This document shows, one piece after another, positions 51,425-62,352 of a stretch of 64,000 nucleotides of DNA. Both the position numbers and the translations under genes were made by a program. The notes under the pieces were generated by a model. That model was not told where the DNA came from, searched no databases, and saw only the letters and a list, made by a program, of their open reading frames with translations. This DNA comes from Sphagnum compactum (taxonomy: Eukaryota > Bryophyta > Sphagnopsida > Sphagnales): assembly GCA_965153455.1 (NCBI GenBank), contig OZ234502.1, positions 8,525,495 through 8,589,494 on the forward strand, in the 5' to 3' direction. How positions within the stretch are numbered: the first letter of the stretch is position 1; each line of letters starts with the position of its first letter.

Positions 51425-52131
51425 CTTTAGACAAGGGTCTAAGGAGCAGGGTCCAATGAAATTGAACATTCCTATTGATCAAGAGCTTTAAATTGATCCC
51501 AAGGCCTTTAGATAACGGTTCAGGACTAAGACAAATCAAATTGTGATTTAGTTAACATGGCATCATTTTGGAGAGGAAACCAATTGGTCTGAACAAAAAA
51601 AAAAAAGCTTCACGGATAGCTCATGGTTTGGAGAATCGAAGTGTAAGTGAGAGTCCGAGATTGCTCATTTCTTTGTTTTTTACTTTGTTTTTTTTTCATC
51701 TTTGTTTTCAAATATTGTGAGAATGGAAGGCATGTTATGGATTGAGGACATTGTTAAAAGCACACCAGCTCTCCCATTTTTTATTAATTCTAAAGTTGAC
51801 ATGGTTAATTTTATAGATCTTCATAAGATGATTGCTAGAAAAAATGCATTTTCAGCCTTTCCAAGTGCACAAAATGAAGGTGAAAACAAAAAATAAAAAA
51901 GACCATGCAAAAAAGAAGAAGAAGATTTAAAAAGTCAAAGGTTAACTTAATCCTCTCTCATGTCAGTCACATATTTTTTTATTGAACTCTCAAATTGGAC
52001 CCCAAGCCTTTAGACACACTCATTGTAAATAAGAAATAAATATTTTTTTAATGTGAAGAAGGGTCCAATTCAAGATTCAATTTGCTTCAAATTGGTCCCT
52101 AGGCTTTTGGTCCGTGGACCCTTGTCTAAAG
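51425..52131. mobile_element. Terminal-inverted-repeat element, 707 bp
   Basis: Left end CTTTAGACAAGGGTC (51425-51439) and right end GACCCTTGTCTAAAG (52117-52131) are perfect 15-bp inverted repeats. The interior has no supported gene. It resembles the 320-bp element at 62033-62352: both share GGTCCAATGAAAT near the left end, a GGCAKCATTTTGGAG stretch in the middle and TTCAATTTGCTTCAAAT near the right. The longer copy carries extra internal DNA. A target-site duplication could not be fixed. It lies upstream of germin-like copy 1, about 390 bp beyond the TATA box. This is a non-autonomous DNA transposon by structure; the superfamily is not identified. Confidence 0.75.
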
Positions 52132-52372
52132 CCTACACATACTTGTAGGTGCTGATTCAAAGGTTTCAGGCCTCATGCATGGGCTTTTTCAAGATCAAAT
52201 GTAGCGTTTCCTGGATTATATATGTAATCATCTACACTGCTATCATCACCATCTGGAGTGAGGCCTATTACAGGCAATATTCAACCATATTTCAATGTTT
52301 AAAAGATAATAAAAATTAATGATGTTTAGAGGCCAACCAAATTTTGTTTGGTGTTTTACCATGGTATTATCA

Positions 52373-52566
52373 TAGTACCTTGGCCATTTCAACACATGTC
52401 TGTTGAATATTAATTTAATTTTTGAAAATTCATTTCAACAAATGAAATATTTCTAAATATTCACTAGTGTCCTTCACAATATTTTTTGATTTGGAAGAAA
52501 TAATTATTTGAAAATTTCAACATTTCTGAAAATAATATAATTAGTGTCAAATTGGCCAAGGTACTA
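52373..52566. mobile_element. Small MITE-like element, about 194 bp
   Basis: The left end TAGTACCTTGGCCATTTCAACAC (52373-52395) pairs with the right end GTGTCAAATTGGCCAAGGTACTA (52544-52566) apart from one substitution and a 1-nt gap. The interior is AT-rich and non-coding. Related end motifs occur at 16377 and 27103, so this is a small family in the window. Confidence 0.65.
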
Positions 52567-52836
52567 AGGTAGTGTAGGTGTTGGTTCACCCGAGGCATTC
52601 AACTCAGACTGGTTTACCTCATTGGACGCCTAGAAAACATTTTATTATCTGCGCGCACCAGTGTGTGTTCAGCAAGCTCTTTTTGCCCAATAACTCCCTC
52701 TTTAATTAATCGGTGGTACCTATGTTTAGGCTCTACCTGGAAGGCAAACGGTATGGAAGGTTCCCAAAGTGTTATTATAAGCGTTTGGGAAACTTAATGG
52801 AGCATTTCCTATTTTAGCTGTTATTGGTGTAAATTT

Positions 52837-52968
52837 GCAGCCGTCTACAGTGCTACATGAGAAGCAGCCAGAGTCATTATGTGATGCAGCCGTCTACAGT
52901 GCTACATGAGAAGCAGCCAGAGTCATTATGTGATGCAGCCGTCTTCACTGCTACATGAGAAGCAGCCA
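52837..52968. repeat. 49-bp tandem repeat, about 2.7 copies
   Basis: Units start at 52837, 52886 and 52935, exactly 49 bp apart. The first two are identical; the third carries two substitutions and then ends. Each unit contains GCAGCCGTCTACAGTGCTAC and GAAGCAGCCAGAGTC. Confidence 0.9.
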
Positions 52969-55203
52969 ACTGCGCGTCGAGGAGAAAAAGGGGGCTTAAT
53001 TTGCTACTGTTTGTAAAGCCATCTTGAGTGGATGCTACCTGTTTTTGGAAGATTTTTGACCCATACTGGGCATTTTTTCAGAGTCATTGTAGAGAGGTTT
53101 CTTTCAACTCTCCTTCTAAGTAGCTGTTCGAGAGCACCGCCGTGAAACCTTGGTCAAATTAGACAAAACATTGAATCCTCGCATGTTGCCAGTCCAGACC
53201 AGTGTAGAGCGGTTATCAGAAAAAAGGATCAGACCCCAACAGTTATAATGGGGGTTCATAAGGGTGCTTCTAAAAGATCAAACCAGTTTCAAATACATAA
53301 CCATGGTTCTCAAAATTTGAAAAAATCAACTAATCACCATTATCTCCACTGGTTCTTTCAAAATCTGCCAGTTCTTGGAAGTTTTGAAACAATGATAATC
53401 AACAATTACTTGATTCTGATTTTTTAAACAGCCTGGAACTGGCAGTTCTTTGATTCTGAAATATTGCAAAACTGAAACTGTATTAACAAGGGGTTGTGTC
53501 ACACTGTGGCCTTGCCATTTACATTAAGAAGTATCTTAAGGCAAAAGAAGAATGATGGAAACTCAAATATTTCATCGTGCAAAAATGTAATCTTCCAAAA
53601 ATCCTCTATAAAAACCAGAATCCTTCAAGAGATTAGAGTTATCCTTTAAGAAATTATAACTCTACAACTAATCTCAAGTTTCAACACAAGCAGTTATATC
53701 ATCTTTCAAAAATCCTCATATAAAAATAGATCTATTACCTAGGGCCCAAAATGCTTTAAGCTTCTATACTCTATAAGGAATCTAAACACAAAATCCTTGC
53801 CTTGGTAGGCAAAGCCAACAAAATCAGACACCTGCTGATCACTGGGCCAAAGTCCAAACATAGACAGCAGTAAACCCAGTACATTTGTAAATCTTGAGAA
53901 TATGATTTGGGTTTCTTTCTGCTCACAATAGTCCTTGGACCAAATTTTCCTATCAATTTCAGGATGTGGTGTGGCCTTTGTGGCTACATATAGGAGAAGC
54001 AAAGACATTACCTATCTGGCTATTTGTGGCCCCACTACAGTTAGAAGATTTGGCTGTTGAATTTTGTGGTTGTGTGCATAACTTATTAAATTTCTTGGGC
54101 AGAAATTTTTGGGCTACGGTTATTACAACCCAATATGGTTTTCCCTAAGGCACAAGTGTGTGACTGGTTAATTCTTTATACGGTCTCATCATTTGCCATC
54201 ACTTTCATTTTCAAGAAATATGCTTGAAGGTTGAAGGCTTGCTGATCCACTTGCCCTGGTAGAGCCTTAACCCACAGCTGATTGGTACCGACCTTAGGGA
54301 AGCCACATACTACCACCTTTGTGAATTAAAATGAAGATGGAATGTGTCCTTCATATATCTCCTTTTGGCCTTTCAGCTTCGAAATTATAATATATCACTG
54401 CCAAACCACTCATTAGTTCATGCTGTAAAAACTTTTATTAGAGCCTATTTGATTGATACTTTTGACAACCTCCATGTGCTGAAGCTTCTTTGGAATCACC
54501 ACCTTAGAACCAAAATGCAAGAAAGGGTCCTGGTCCCTGGAAGCCATCCTCCAAATGAAAGGGAATATAGGGAGTTGTTAATAGTTATGACCAATCTCAA
54601 AAGCAAGTTCTAAACTTGATTGAATCCTCATTTCCATTTGATTTATGCACCTGATCAGGGGGAAGTTGTCATTACTGAATGAAGCAATCAAATCGAACTC
54701 TGTTAAATGCAGATTGTCAAACTTCAATATAAGGGTTGCAGCTATGGCAATATTTCATAACTCACAACTTATAAGCATTCCCATGATAGCAATCTCAAAT
54801 TTCAATCATGTGTCTAATTCCATGTAACCAGTTGTGATCCACAGTATTCTTTTCAGATTTCATGATGTAGCCAAACTAGCAATCATCCACCAGAAGATTT
54901 AGCCAAATTTGGCCATAGGCCATATATGAAAACTATTCTTTTAAAGAATCTTTCTATATTTTGGCAGCCTGCTGAAATTTTTCGAAATCTGAGCAAAAAA
55001 GGCCAATTCTTTCATAAAATATCCTTTGCAAAGGTCGAGCTCACGTTTTTCAGGTTGAGATATGAGTTTTCCCACCAAAAAAGTCCTGAGATTCAGTTGG
55101 ACAAAAGATACGCAAAACAATCTGTTTCCCTATTGTTCGCAATCTCAAAAAATAACGTCATAGCTGCATTCTTCCTAAAATTGAAGCCTTTGAATCGAAC
55201 TAT
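52969..55203. other. Repeat-rich gap between germin-like copies 1 and 2
   Basis: At 53260-53480 the sequence is full of GGTTCTTT/AAAGAACC-type motifs similar to those at 32060-32250 and 61255-61445, probably debris of one dispersed hAT-like family. The rest shows only short open frames without family resemblance. The right end should include the 3' UTR of germin-like copy 2. Confidence 0.5.
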
Positions 55204-55875
55204 TTATGGAGTAAATTTGGACTTGATATGGTCGACTGCTGTCTCGCTCAATCCGAACGCTTTCTCCAGCACAACGTCGCTGATCCCAGACCCGAACAGC
55301 GCTGCGGCTTGTGCTTGAACTCCCGGATTCTGGCTGTTCAGTGCCGCGATGGCTGTGGCTTGGCCTTTGCCCACGTTGAGCTCGAAGTGCAGAAGACCTC
55401 TGGGGAACACAAACACATCGCCCTTGTTTACGGTTGTGGCAAACAGCTGGTTGTTGGTGTTCCCGAACCCCACCAACAAAGAACCCTCCAGCACGAATAA
55501 GATCTCGGTGGCGCGGGGGTGCGTGTGGGGTGGGACAAGGCCTCCTTGAGCAAAGTCGAGACGTGCCATGGAGATGCCTAGAGTGTTGAGGCCGGGAAAC
55601 TGAGCCGCGAATGCTGGAGTGACGGAACTTCCGGCTGCGTTTTTGGTGTTACCGGGAGTGGCCAAGCCATGGAACACGAAGTCATTTGCCGTCACAGCTG
55701 CGGCGCTCTTACAAACAAAACCGTTCACGAGGGTGGTGCTGGCCAAGTCTGCTACACAGAAGTCTTGTTCTGGATCAGCATCTGATGCTATGACCATCAT
55801 GGATGAGAGAGATAATTGCAGCACGAGAAGTGCTACTGATACATGATGCAGGTAAGCTGAGAACCTCCCCGCCAT
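55204..55875 (-). CDS. Germin-like protein, copy 2 (intact)
   Basis: 223 aa, single exon, same family and layout as copy 1 at 50.2 kb: secreted cupin with manganese-site residues H117, H119, E124 and H163 and the Cys40/Cys55 pair. The signal peptide (MAGRFSAYLHHVSVALLVLQ...) differs from copy 1 much more than the mature protein does, where only scattered residues change (for example GNTNNQ versus VSTNNQ). It ends HIKSKFTP; copy 1 ends HIKAKFAA. A TATA box lies about 190 bp upstream. The 5' flank up to about 56280 is clearly homologous to the flank of the 61.4-kb fragment, so those two arose from a duplication that included the promoter. It is probably the closest living relative of both pseudogene fragments. 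Confidence 0.97.
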   Translation of the reverse strand: MAGRFSAYLHHVSVALLVLQLSLSSMMVIASDADPEQDFCVADLASTTLVNGFVCKSAAAVTANDFVFHGLATPGNTKNAAGSSVTPAFAAQFPGLNTLGISMARLDFAQGGLVPPHTHPRATEILFVLEGSLLVGFGNTNNQLFATTVNKGDVFVFPRGLLHFELNVGKGQATAIAALNSQNPGVQAQAAALFGSGISDVVLEKAFGLSETAVDHIKSKFTP

Positions 55876-56066
55876 GATGTGGAAAAGCAGTCCTGCACGG
55901 AACTCTGTTACTACTCGTCGGAATCTTAGACAGTAGAGGCGTTAGATGGGTCGAAAGAAATATGTGACCAAGGACCCTGATGTTGAGCTCGCAATGGAGG
56001 AAGTGGTGTAAGCAGCAGAAGATGGTTGTAGTGGATTATGCAGAGATGAAAGAGTGCGCTAGTGCA

Positions 56067-56072
56067 TTTATA
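56067..56072 (-). promoter_or_regulatory. TATA box of germin-like copy 2
   Basis: TATAAA on the minus strand (context GGCTATAAATGCAC), about 190 bp before the ATG. The aligned position upstream of the 61.4-kb fragment reads CATAAA (61872-61877), so the box is damaged there. Confidence 0.6.
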
Positions 56073-56280
56073 GCCGTGTCGAGAGATGAAAGTCGGATGG
56101 CGGAGCGCGTCGGGAATTGCAGTAATATGCCAGTCAGAAGTCGCCGGAAGATTTTCTGTTGAATAGATTCAAGAGTGAAAAGCATCAATCGCAGCTGACG
56201 GCAGTGATGGCAACTGGCATGCTTCCAAGTTCAGACTCAATATTCTTGGGCCCACTATCTTCAATTCCTCCACTTTGCCG

Positions 56281-57844
56281 AAATCCCTGGCGAAATTTGC
56301 TACGGAGGGGAATATACAAGATACCTTCAGAAAAACTGAAGATACCTCAACAAAACATACGATCCCATACGATCCCACAGAAAAAAGGGGAGAAAACAGG
56401 GTAGAAAGTTCTAGGTTTGAAAATCAGACCTAGTCCCAGTCCAGTTCCAACTAACCCAGACCTGAACTAGCCATTAACCTCTGGTTCACCCCTATTCTAG
56501 TCACTCTTTTTCCAAAAACATGTACCTAACTCAATTCTGGATCCATACATAAATATAACAAGGAACTTGGTCCTGGGTCCAGTTCTTAAGAAAATAAAAT
56601 CACAAATGGGGTTCTTATTACCCTGAATCAGAACCAATGGGTTTCACTAGTGTTGAATGGGTATCCAGTTTGGCCAATTAGAACCAACAGCTCCAGTTTT
56701 GATTAATAAGAACCAAACAAAAACTGTGTCTGATTTTTAACCTGGTTCTAAATTGGAACCAGATAAACTCTAGAACTAGAACTGGATTCCCAATACCATT
56801 TATGTTTGGAACTGGAATCAAAACCCAAAGTTTTTTATTTTTTTATAAAAAAAACCAGGTGCTAATTGCAGGGTAACTAGCAATTAACTGGCAGTTATAG
56901 TCCAAGTTACCTAGAACTGGGTCTAATTTTCAGAACCAAAACTGAATTTTTTTTCAAAAAGCCAACCCATAATCGGATTCCAAGTTCCATTTTGTGTGGA
57001 ACAGGATTTGTGTGCTCATTTCTATTTAGAACTGGAATTGGAGGTTATACATAAAAGTCAAGAACCGCCTCGCGAAAGCTATTTTCTTTTCCCCAGGAAA
57101 TCAGCAAAAGGCAACACTTTTCTTTTGGCAAAAATTCCTATTTTCTCAAGAAAAAAGCCGCCAAATCTCACCCTTTTCCATCTGTTTTGGGAGGGTGTCA
57201 CCACAGGTCTGTATACTAACTTAATATTTTAATGGTGTCATGCAAAAGTGTCATCAATCAAGAAAAAATCGGTTTAGGGACCCTCGTCTGTTGCTACACT
57301 ACAAAATTTGAGAAAAAAAAGGTGCTCCTTACCCAGCACTAGTTTCATCCTCCACAATTATGTTGCATTTTGTCTTTTGCATAAAATCCAACACAATGCA
57401 GTGTTTTCGTTTTGGAAAACTTTTGCCAAAAATCAACCAAAAGAAATCTCTAGCAACTCCCCCATGAGTTTTTTTTCACTGTTATTTTCATCGAATTGAA
57501 AATTTTAAAACCCTAATGCTGCCACCTTGTTCATTTAAACATCGCTGCAAAAAGAGCTAAACCCTAAGAGGCCATGTCACCAAATAGCTGAAAATTAAGG
57601 TTTGTTGTATTTAGGGTTTTTTTTTCTTAAGGTTTTTCAGTTTTAGGTGTTTTTTCTTTGATTTGAATTTTTTTTGTCAAGTGAAAGCACACCAATTCCT
57701 ATCCGAAACCTCCTCAAAATTGTAGTCACATGAATAACGTTCTTTTTAACAATGATACTTGCATTATTTCCTTTTGTAACTTGTGATCAAATTTATAGGA
57801 AAAGAACTCAAACTTCCATTTCATAAATAATGATGAAATGGAAT
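56281..57844. other. Repeat-rich, no gene
   Basis: From about 56400 to 57000 the DNA is dense in GGTTCY/RGAACC motifs, like the hAT-like debris elsewhere in the window. A sequence GGGACCCTCGTCT at about 57275-57287 resembles the terminal repeat of the 707-bp element, but no partner end was found. The remainder shows nothing supportable. Confidence 0.5.
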
Positions 57845-58042
57845 TCAAGGGGTTTTCTGCACTTTGAGCTCAACTTGGGCGAAGGCGAAGCCATAGCCAT
57901 CGCGGCCCTGAACAGCCAGAACCTGGGCGTGCAAGCACAAGCAGCAGCGTTGTTCGGGTCTGGGGTCAGTGACGTGCTGGAGAAAGCGTTCGAATTGAGC
58001 GAGAAAGCAGTCGACCATATCAAGTCCAAATTTACTCCATAA
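57845..58042 (+). pseudogene. Germin-like pseudogene, C-terminal fragment (inverted)
   Basis: From RGFLHFELNLGEG to HIKSKFTP-stop this frame matches the last ~65 residues of the intact germin-like genes, including the last metal-ligand His. It lies on the opposite strand to the other copies. One Val of the GISDVVLEK segment is deleted, and NVGKG has become NLGEG. Homology continues past the stop into the 3' UTR of the 55.2-kb copy (CCATAA..GTTYGATTC). The left break is sharp, at about 57845. Everything upstream is missing, including the signal peptide and the HxH...E site, so no working cupin is possible. It most resembles copy 2 in its KSKFTP end. Confidence 0.9.
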
Positions 58043-60213
58043 GAAGTTTGATTCACAAGATTCAATTGTAGTTTAGGTGTATATGAGGAATGAAGCTCTA
58101 TGACATTAGTTCTTGAGAGAGTGAAACAGATTATTTTGGGCATCTTTTGTCTAACCGATCATTCTTGATCACATGAAATTAAACTCCATGACGCTTGAGA
58201 TTACTGTCATGGTCTTCAATTCGGTTCAATTTTATTTCTTATCTCCACACGCCAGCCTTTTACTTATTGGCAAAATATCTCAAATTTACTGCGTGCACTT
58301 CCCTCTCTACGTACTGTACTTTTCTTGGGTCATAATTTCCTTCTCATGAAATTGGACGGAAATTAGTGCTTGTACTGTCCTCTCTAACTAGTGTTTTTTT
58401 GGGTCTGGGCTTTACATGTAAATAGAGCATTCCCAGAAATTTCCTACTGTGTTTGGAGGGCACAATATAGCCCTGAATATCCGGCTTCGGATAGAGGAGG
58501 GATATTGTAGTCCTTCAGAGTGGGAGGGTATGATATGCCACTTAGAGTAGGTGCAAGAACCCTCCATCTTCTAGGCCTCATGATTTACATATGTTTAGGT
58601 TCATGGTAATGTTGACCTCTTGCTTTTCCATAGGAAAGCACTGGGTGACATTAGCAAAATGCGGGGCTGGACTACTGCCTCGTCCTAGGCCCCTTGTATT
58701 AGGAATGCACCTAGCCTGGAGCTCTACATGGTGTGTTTCTTCCAGGTTTTTCTTGGTTTCTTTTGGCACATTCACCTGATAGAGGAATCTATGCATTATT
58801 GAGTATGAGAATTCTCCAAACCATTCCTATTCCATTGGTGTCATCCATTGCATTGACCAATAACCTGATACAGTGATAGTTCTTTTGTCTATTGTTGTGG
58901 CGGCAAGATGGATGAAGGTTTTTTGACCCGCAGGGAGTACATCACATTGTCAGATTGAATAGTACATAAAAATCTGCAACCTTCTATCAAAAGAAAAGCA
59001 TGACACAATTTCAGACAAATAGGAAAATTTTAAGAGAAGGCCCCAAGGAAGAAAATTTGAAATGACCTAAACTGGGCAGAACAAAGTCTAAGGGGACCAT
59101 AGCCGAATCAGGCACCAACCTTTGGCTACACAAATACTTGAGCAGGTTGATTGGTGTCAAGAGCAAGCTCAAATAGTTCTTGTGACATGGTGTTTAACTT
59201 GAGAGAAGTTCATGTTGCGTTTGCTTCGCGACTCCCTCCAATCCTAAATCCTGGCTTGCTTGTGGGCTATAGAGAGATGGCAGAATTCCCTATGAATTTA
59301 TTTGTAGTGGTACCATGAAAGTGAAAGTGGCTTAGGTGGGACCACTGCGTAACTGGCCGGGTCATGACAAGTTTGCTCGTTAATGCCAACTCCCTGTTAG
59401 ACTAATTAAATATAGGCTATCCCCTTGGAAATACTTTGCTCAAGAATGCTGCAAACCACAGGAGCAGTGGCCCCCACAGGAGCAGTGGGCTACGGTCCAG
59501 TAGCCTGTTGACCACTGTGCCATATTCCTTACTTATGTGGGCCCAGGTGAACCATCACTGGTACTTCACCTTCTTGAGTGAGGCCTATTAGTGGGCTATA
59601 TTGAAGTGGTTAATCGTCAAATTTCTACCCTTTGACCCTAGTTTAACCTGAGGGACTTGATACTTATAATGTTTAGAAGAACTAAAATACAATTGGGGTT
59701 TTTTTTAACCAGTGTTCAGATGTTCTTTCAATTTCTCACATTTTGGAACCTGGGAACCAGTGGCTAGAATGGGAGGCCAGGATAGGGTACCCCATTCACC
59801 AAAGGTTCTAAAAAATGAACCAGTTCTGACCCTTCAGGAGAGGTTCTAAAAAATAATAGAATCCATTTAACCCCTAACTTCAGGCTCTTTTCATTTTGAA
59901 GATTAATAAAGGAGATTCTGAAATGGAACCAAGAGGCCTTTTTATTTCTAAAACTTTAAACACCTAACAAAATCAAAGAATGGGCAAATACTGGCTGACG
60001 TGGTTCTTAGCCAGTTCTCAGGCAAAGAACCCGACCGGGTATAACCTTTGGTGTTACCCAGGTTGATACTCGAATTTTGGGATATAGAAGTTAAGATACC
60101 CAGTTCATTAAGAATTGGGGTTTCTTTATGTGAATGCTTGGATTTCAGGTAGGTTATGTGAATAATCTGGGGCACAGTTCTTAAGGGTCTGGGAGTAAAT
60201 AGTCTAGAGTTAG

Positions 60214-60257
60214 TTAAGGTTTAGGGTTTAGGGGGTGCGGTTTAAGTTTAGGGTTAG
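60214..60257. repeat. Telomere-like TTTAGGG motifs, interstitial
   Basis: GGTTTAGGGTTTAGGG, then a break, then GTTTAGGGTTAGG. Two or three perfect plant telomere units are too few for a telomere. They may be a trace of DNA repair or chance. Confidence 0.55.
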
Positions 60258-60359
60258 GCGTTAGGAGGCGTTGTTTCTCTCACATGGGAAGTGGGATTAT
60301 ATGTTGCTTGTTGTTGGAGTTGTCATTGCAATTTAAGGTTTTTTTTTTTTTTTTTTGGT

Positions 60360-60720
60360 TTGTGTTTTTGTTGATGCTTGATGCTTAATGTGTAGTTGTT
60401 ACTACTTAGTGCTTATCACATTTTTGCCCATGTCATACATTGTTCATCATGTTTTTGTTACTACCTAGTGTTGTGTTGTTCATGTATTGTGTTGTTACTA
60501 GTACCCAAGGTTCATCATGTTGTTGTTATTGCCAAGCACTCATTGTGTTCTTACTTTTGTTTGATGTTCATCATCATGTTGTTGCCATGAACTCATCGTA
60601 TTGTTGCTGCTACCTTGTGTTCATTGCATTGTTTTGTTGCTTATTGCTCATTATGTTATTGTTGTTACCTGACACTCATTGTGTTTTTGTTGTTATTTCA
60701 TGTTCATTGTGTTGTTGTTA
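60360..60720. repeat. Low-complexity TTGTTGTT/ATTGTTCAT tract
   Basis: Irregular repetition of TTCATYRTGTTGTTGTTRCY-like words over about 350 bp. It produces spurious open frames rich in Cys, Leu and Val. It resembles a decayed minisatellite. Confidence 0.65.
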
Positions 60721-61232
60721 GATGAAATTAAAAAACCAGCTTAATATAATTGACTACTCTAAATGAGTTAAACATTGGTTGGGCATGGGAAAAAAAAAAA
60801 AAAAAACGGAATAGAGTACGACAAGAAATTTCTTAAAAAATTGAAAATCATTTTGATTCTTAAAATCAAAAAAATCAAAACTGAAACCAACAATTATGAA
60901 AAAAAATTAATAGCCATTCACCATTGTTTTTTACCATGGCACCAGAGTAGATGTTGGTTCACCCAAGGTCTCTTTCCACCAAAAAGAAAAACCCCAACTT
61001 AACTGTGGGGGACCAAACATCAAATAACATTACCTTATGGGGCATTTTTTATTGTTAATTGTAGAGATTCTGGAACTATTAATTTTCTTTTCTCAGATAT
61101 CAACATGCACTCTTCCTTTTGAAAAATCAGAATTAAACCCAGCTCCTTGAGAAGCAGGAAGAAGACTAATTAAGTTTTCTAGAGCAAGGGGTATCATACA
61201 GATGCCCTCTAAAAAGGCCACAACATCAAGAG

Positions 61233-61445
61233 CAGTGTTGGGCGGTTCTTTAAGGCAGTGTTGGTTCTTTGCTGGTTATCAGACCGGTTATATGGGCATA
61301 TAACCAGTGGTTCCCATTTTCTGAAACCAGCAAAAAGTTTAAGAGCCAAAGAATCTGAAAAGAACCGAGAAAGGACCACTGGTTCTTTCATGAAAACCAT
61401 GGATTGTTTGAGAGTTTTGAAATACCCAGAACCATCTGGGGTTCT
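61233..61445. mobile_element. hAT-like fragment inserted at the germin-like break
   Basis: It starts CAGTGTTGGGCGGTTCTTTAA, sharing 19 nt with 29871-29889. It is full of GGTTCTTT and AAAGAACC motifs and ends exactly where germin-like homology begins (61446). A second CAGTGTTGG lies at 61255. The right end shows no matching inverted repeat, so it is probably truncated. It is non-coding. Confidence 0.6.
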
Positions 61446-61700
61446 GGAACTTCCGGCTGCGTTTTTGGTGTTACCGGGAGTGGCCAAGCCATGGAAAACG
61501 AAGTCATTTGCCGTCACAGCTGCGGCGCTTTTACAAACCAAACCGTTGACTAGGGCGGTGCTGGCCAAGTCGGCTACACAGAAGTCTTGTTCTGGGTCAG
61601 CATCTGATGCCATGGTCATCATGGGTGAGAGAGCTAGTTGCAGCAGGAGAAGTGCTAATATTGTAACATGAAGGGCGTAAGCTGAGAACCTCCCGGCCAT
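61446..61700 (-). pseudogene. Germin-like pseudogene, N-terminal fragment
   Basis: 85 codons from MAGRFSAYALHV to NAAGSS match the intact germin-like genes: signal peptide, the mature start SDADPEQDFC, both conserved Cys, and the GNTKNAAGSS block. Homology stops at 61446 and the frame runs on into repeat DNA before a stop near 61209. The metal-binding half is absent. The 5' flank (61701 to about 62465) aligns with that of copy 2 at 55.2 kb, except for an inserted element at 62033-62352. The TATA box has become CATAAA. The missing C-terminal part may be the inverted fragment at 57.8 kb. Confidence 0.9.
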
Positions 61701-62032
61701 GATGTGGGAAAACAACGAAACTCTGTTACTACTCCTGGGAATCTGGTCAAGTACAGTAGATGTGTTAAATGGGTTGAAAGAAGTATATGACGAAGGACCC
61801 TGATGTTGAGCTCACAATGGAAGAAGTGGTGTAATCAGCAGAAGAAGGTTGTAGTGGATTATGCTGGTGCATTTATGGAGGTGTTGAGAGAAGAAGGTGG
61901 AATGGCGGACCCCGTTGACAATTGTCAAGAGAATGTCTGGGGAATCACGGATATACTAGTCAATGCCTTGATGGACGGATTCTAATAACGGGTCGCTGCA
62001 ATATGTGCTCTTGCACTGGCATTTAAGGGCCA

Positions 62033-62352
62033 CTTTAGACGAGGGTCCAAGCTCCCTGGTCCAATGAAATAGAACAATCCTATTTTATGAAAGTCATAAA
62101 TTGGATACCCAGGACCTTTAAATTAGGGTCGAAGACCAAAAAGTGGCAAACTGAGGCTAAACCTACATGGCAGCATTTTGGAGCGAAAATCAATTGGTTC
62201 CAAAAGGAAAAAGAATTAAAAAGGTTAGCCCATGAGTTGAAGAACCAAGATGCAAGCTACCGTCCCAGGCAGCGTTCAACTCAAGGATTCAATTTGCTTC
62301 AAATGAGTCCAAATTGGTTTCTACAAATTTGGACCGTGGACCCCATGTAAAG
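62033..62352. mobile_element. Terminal-inverted-repeat element, 320 bp
   Basis: Left end CTTTAGACGAGGGTC and right end GGACCCCATGTAAAG form an imperfect inverted repeat, of the same family as 51425-52131. It interrupts the upstream region that the 61.4-kb fragment shares with copy 2; the aligned region at about 56110-56190 has no such element. It is non-coding. Confidence 0.7.

Larger units (their letters stand above)
58043..61232. other. Repeat-rich segment between the two germin-like fragments
   Basis: No gene is supported. It contains GGTTCT-rich debris (59700-60130), a small direct repeat (CCACAGGAGCAGTGG twice near 59457 and 59475), telomere-like TTTAGGG motifs, a poly-T tract (60340-60357), and a GT/TTGTT-rich low-complexity stretch (60400-60720). 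A 17-nt A run lies at about 60790. Confidence 0.55.

Noticed and set aside
60214-60257. Telomere or chromosome-end signal
   Set aside because: Only two to three TTTAGGG units are present, and gene-containing and repeat DNA continues on both sides.
60396-60721. Two plus-strand frames rich in Cys, Leu and Val
   Set aside because: They are translations of the TTGTTGTT low-complexity tract, not a membrane protein gene.
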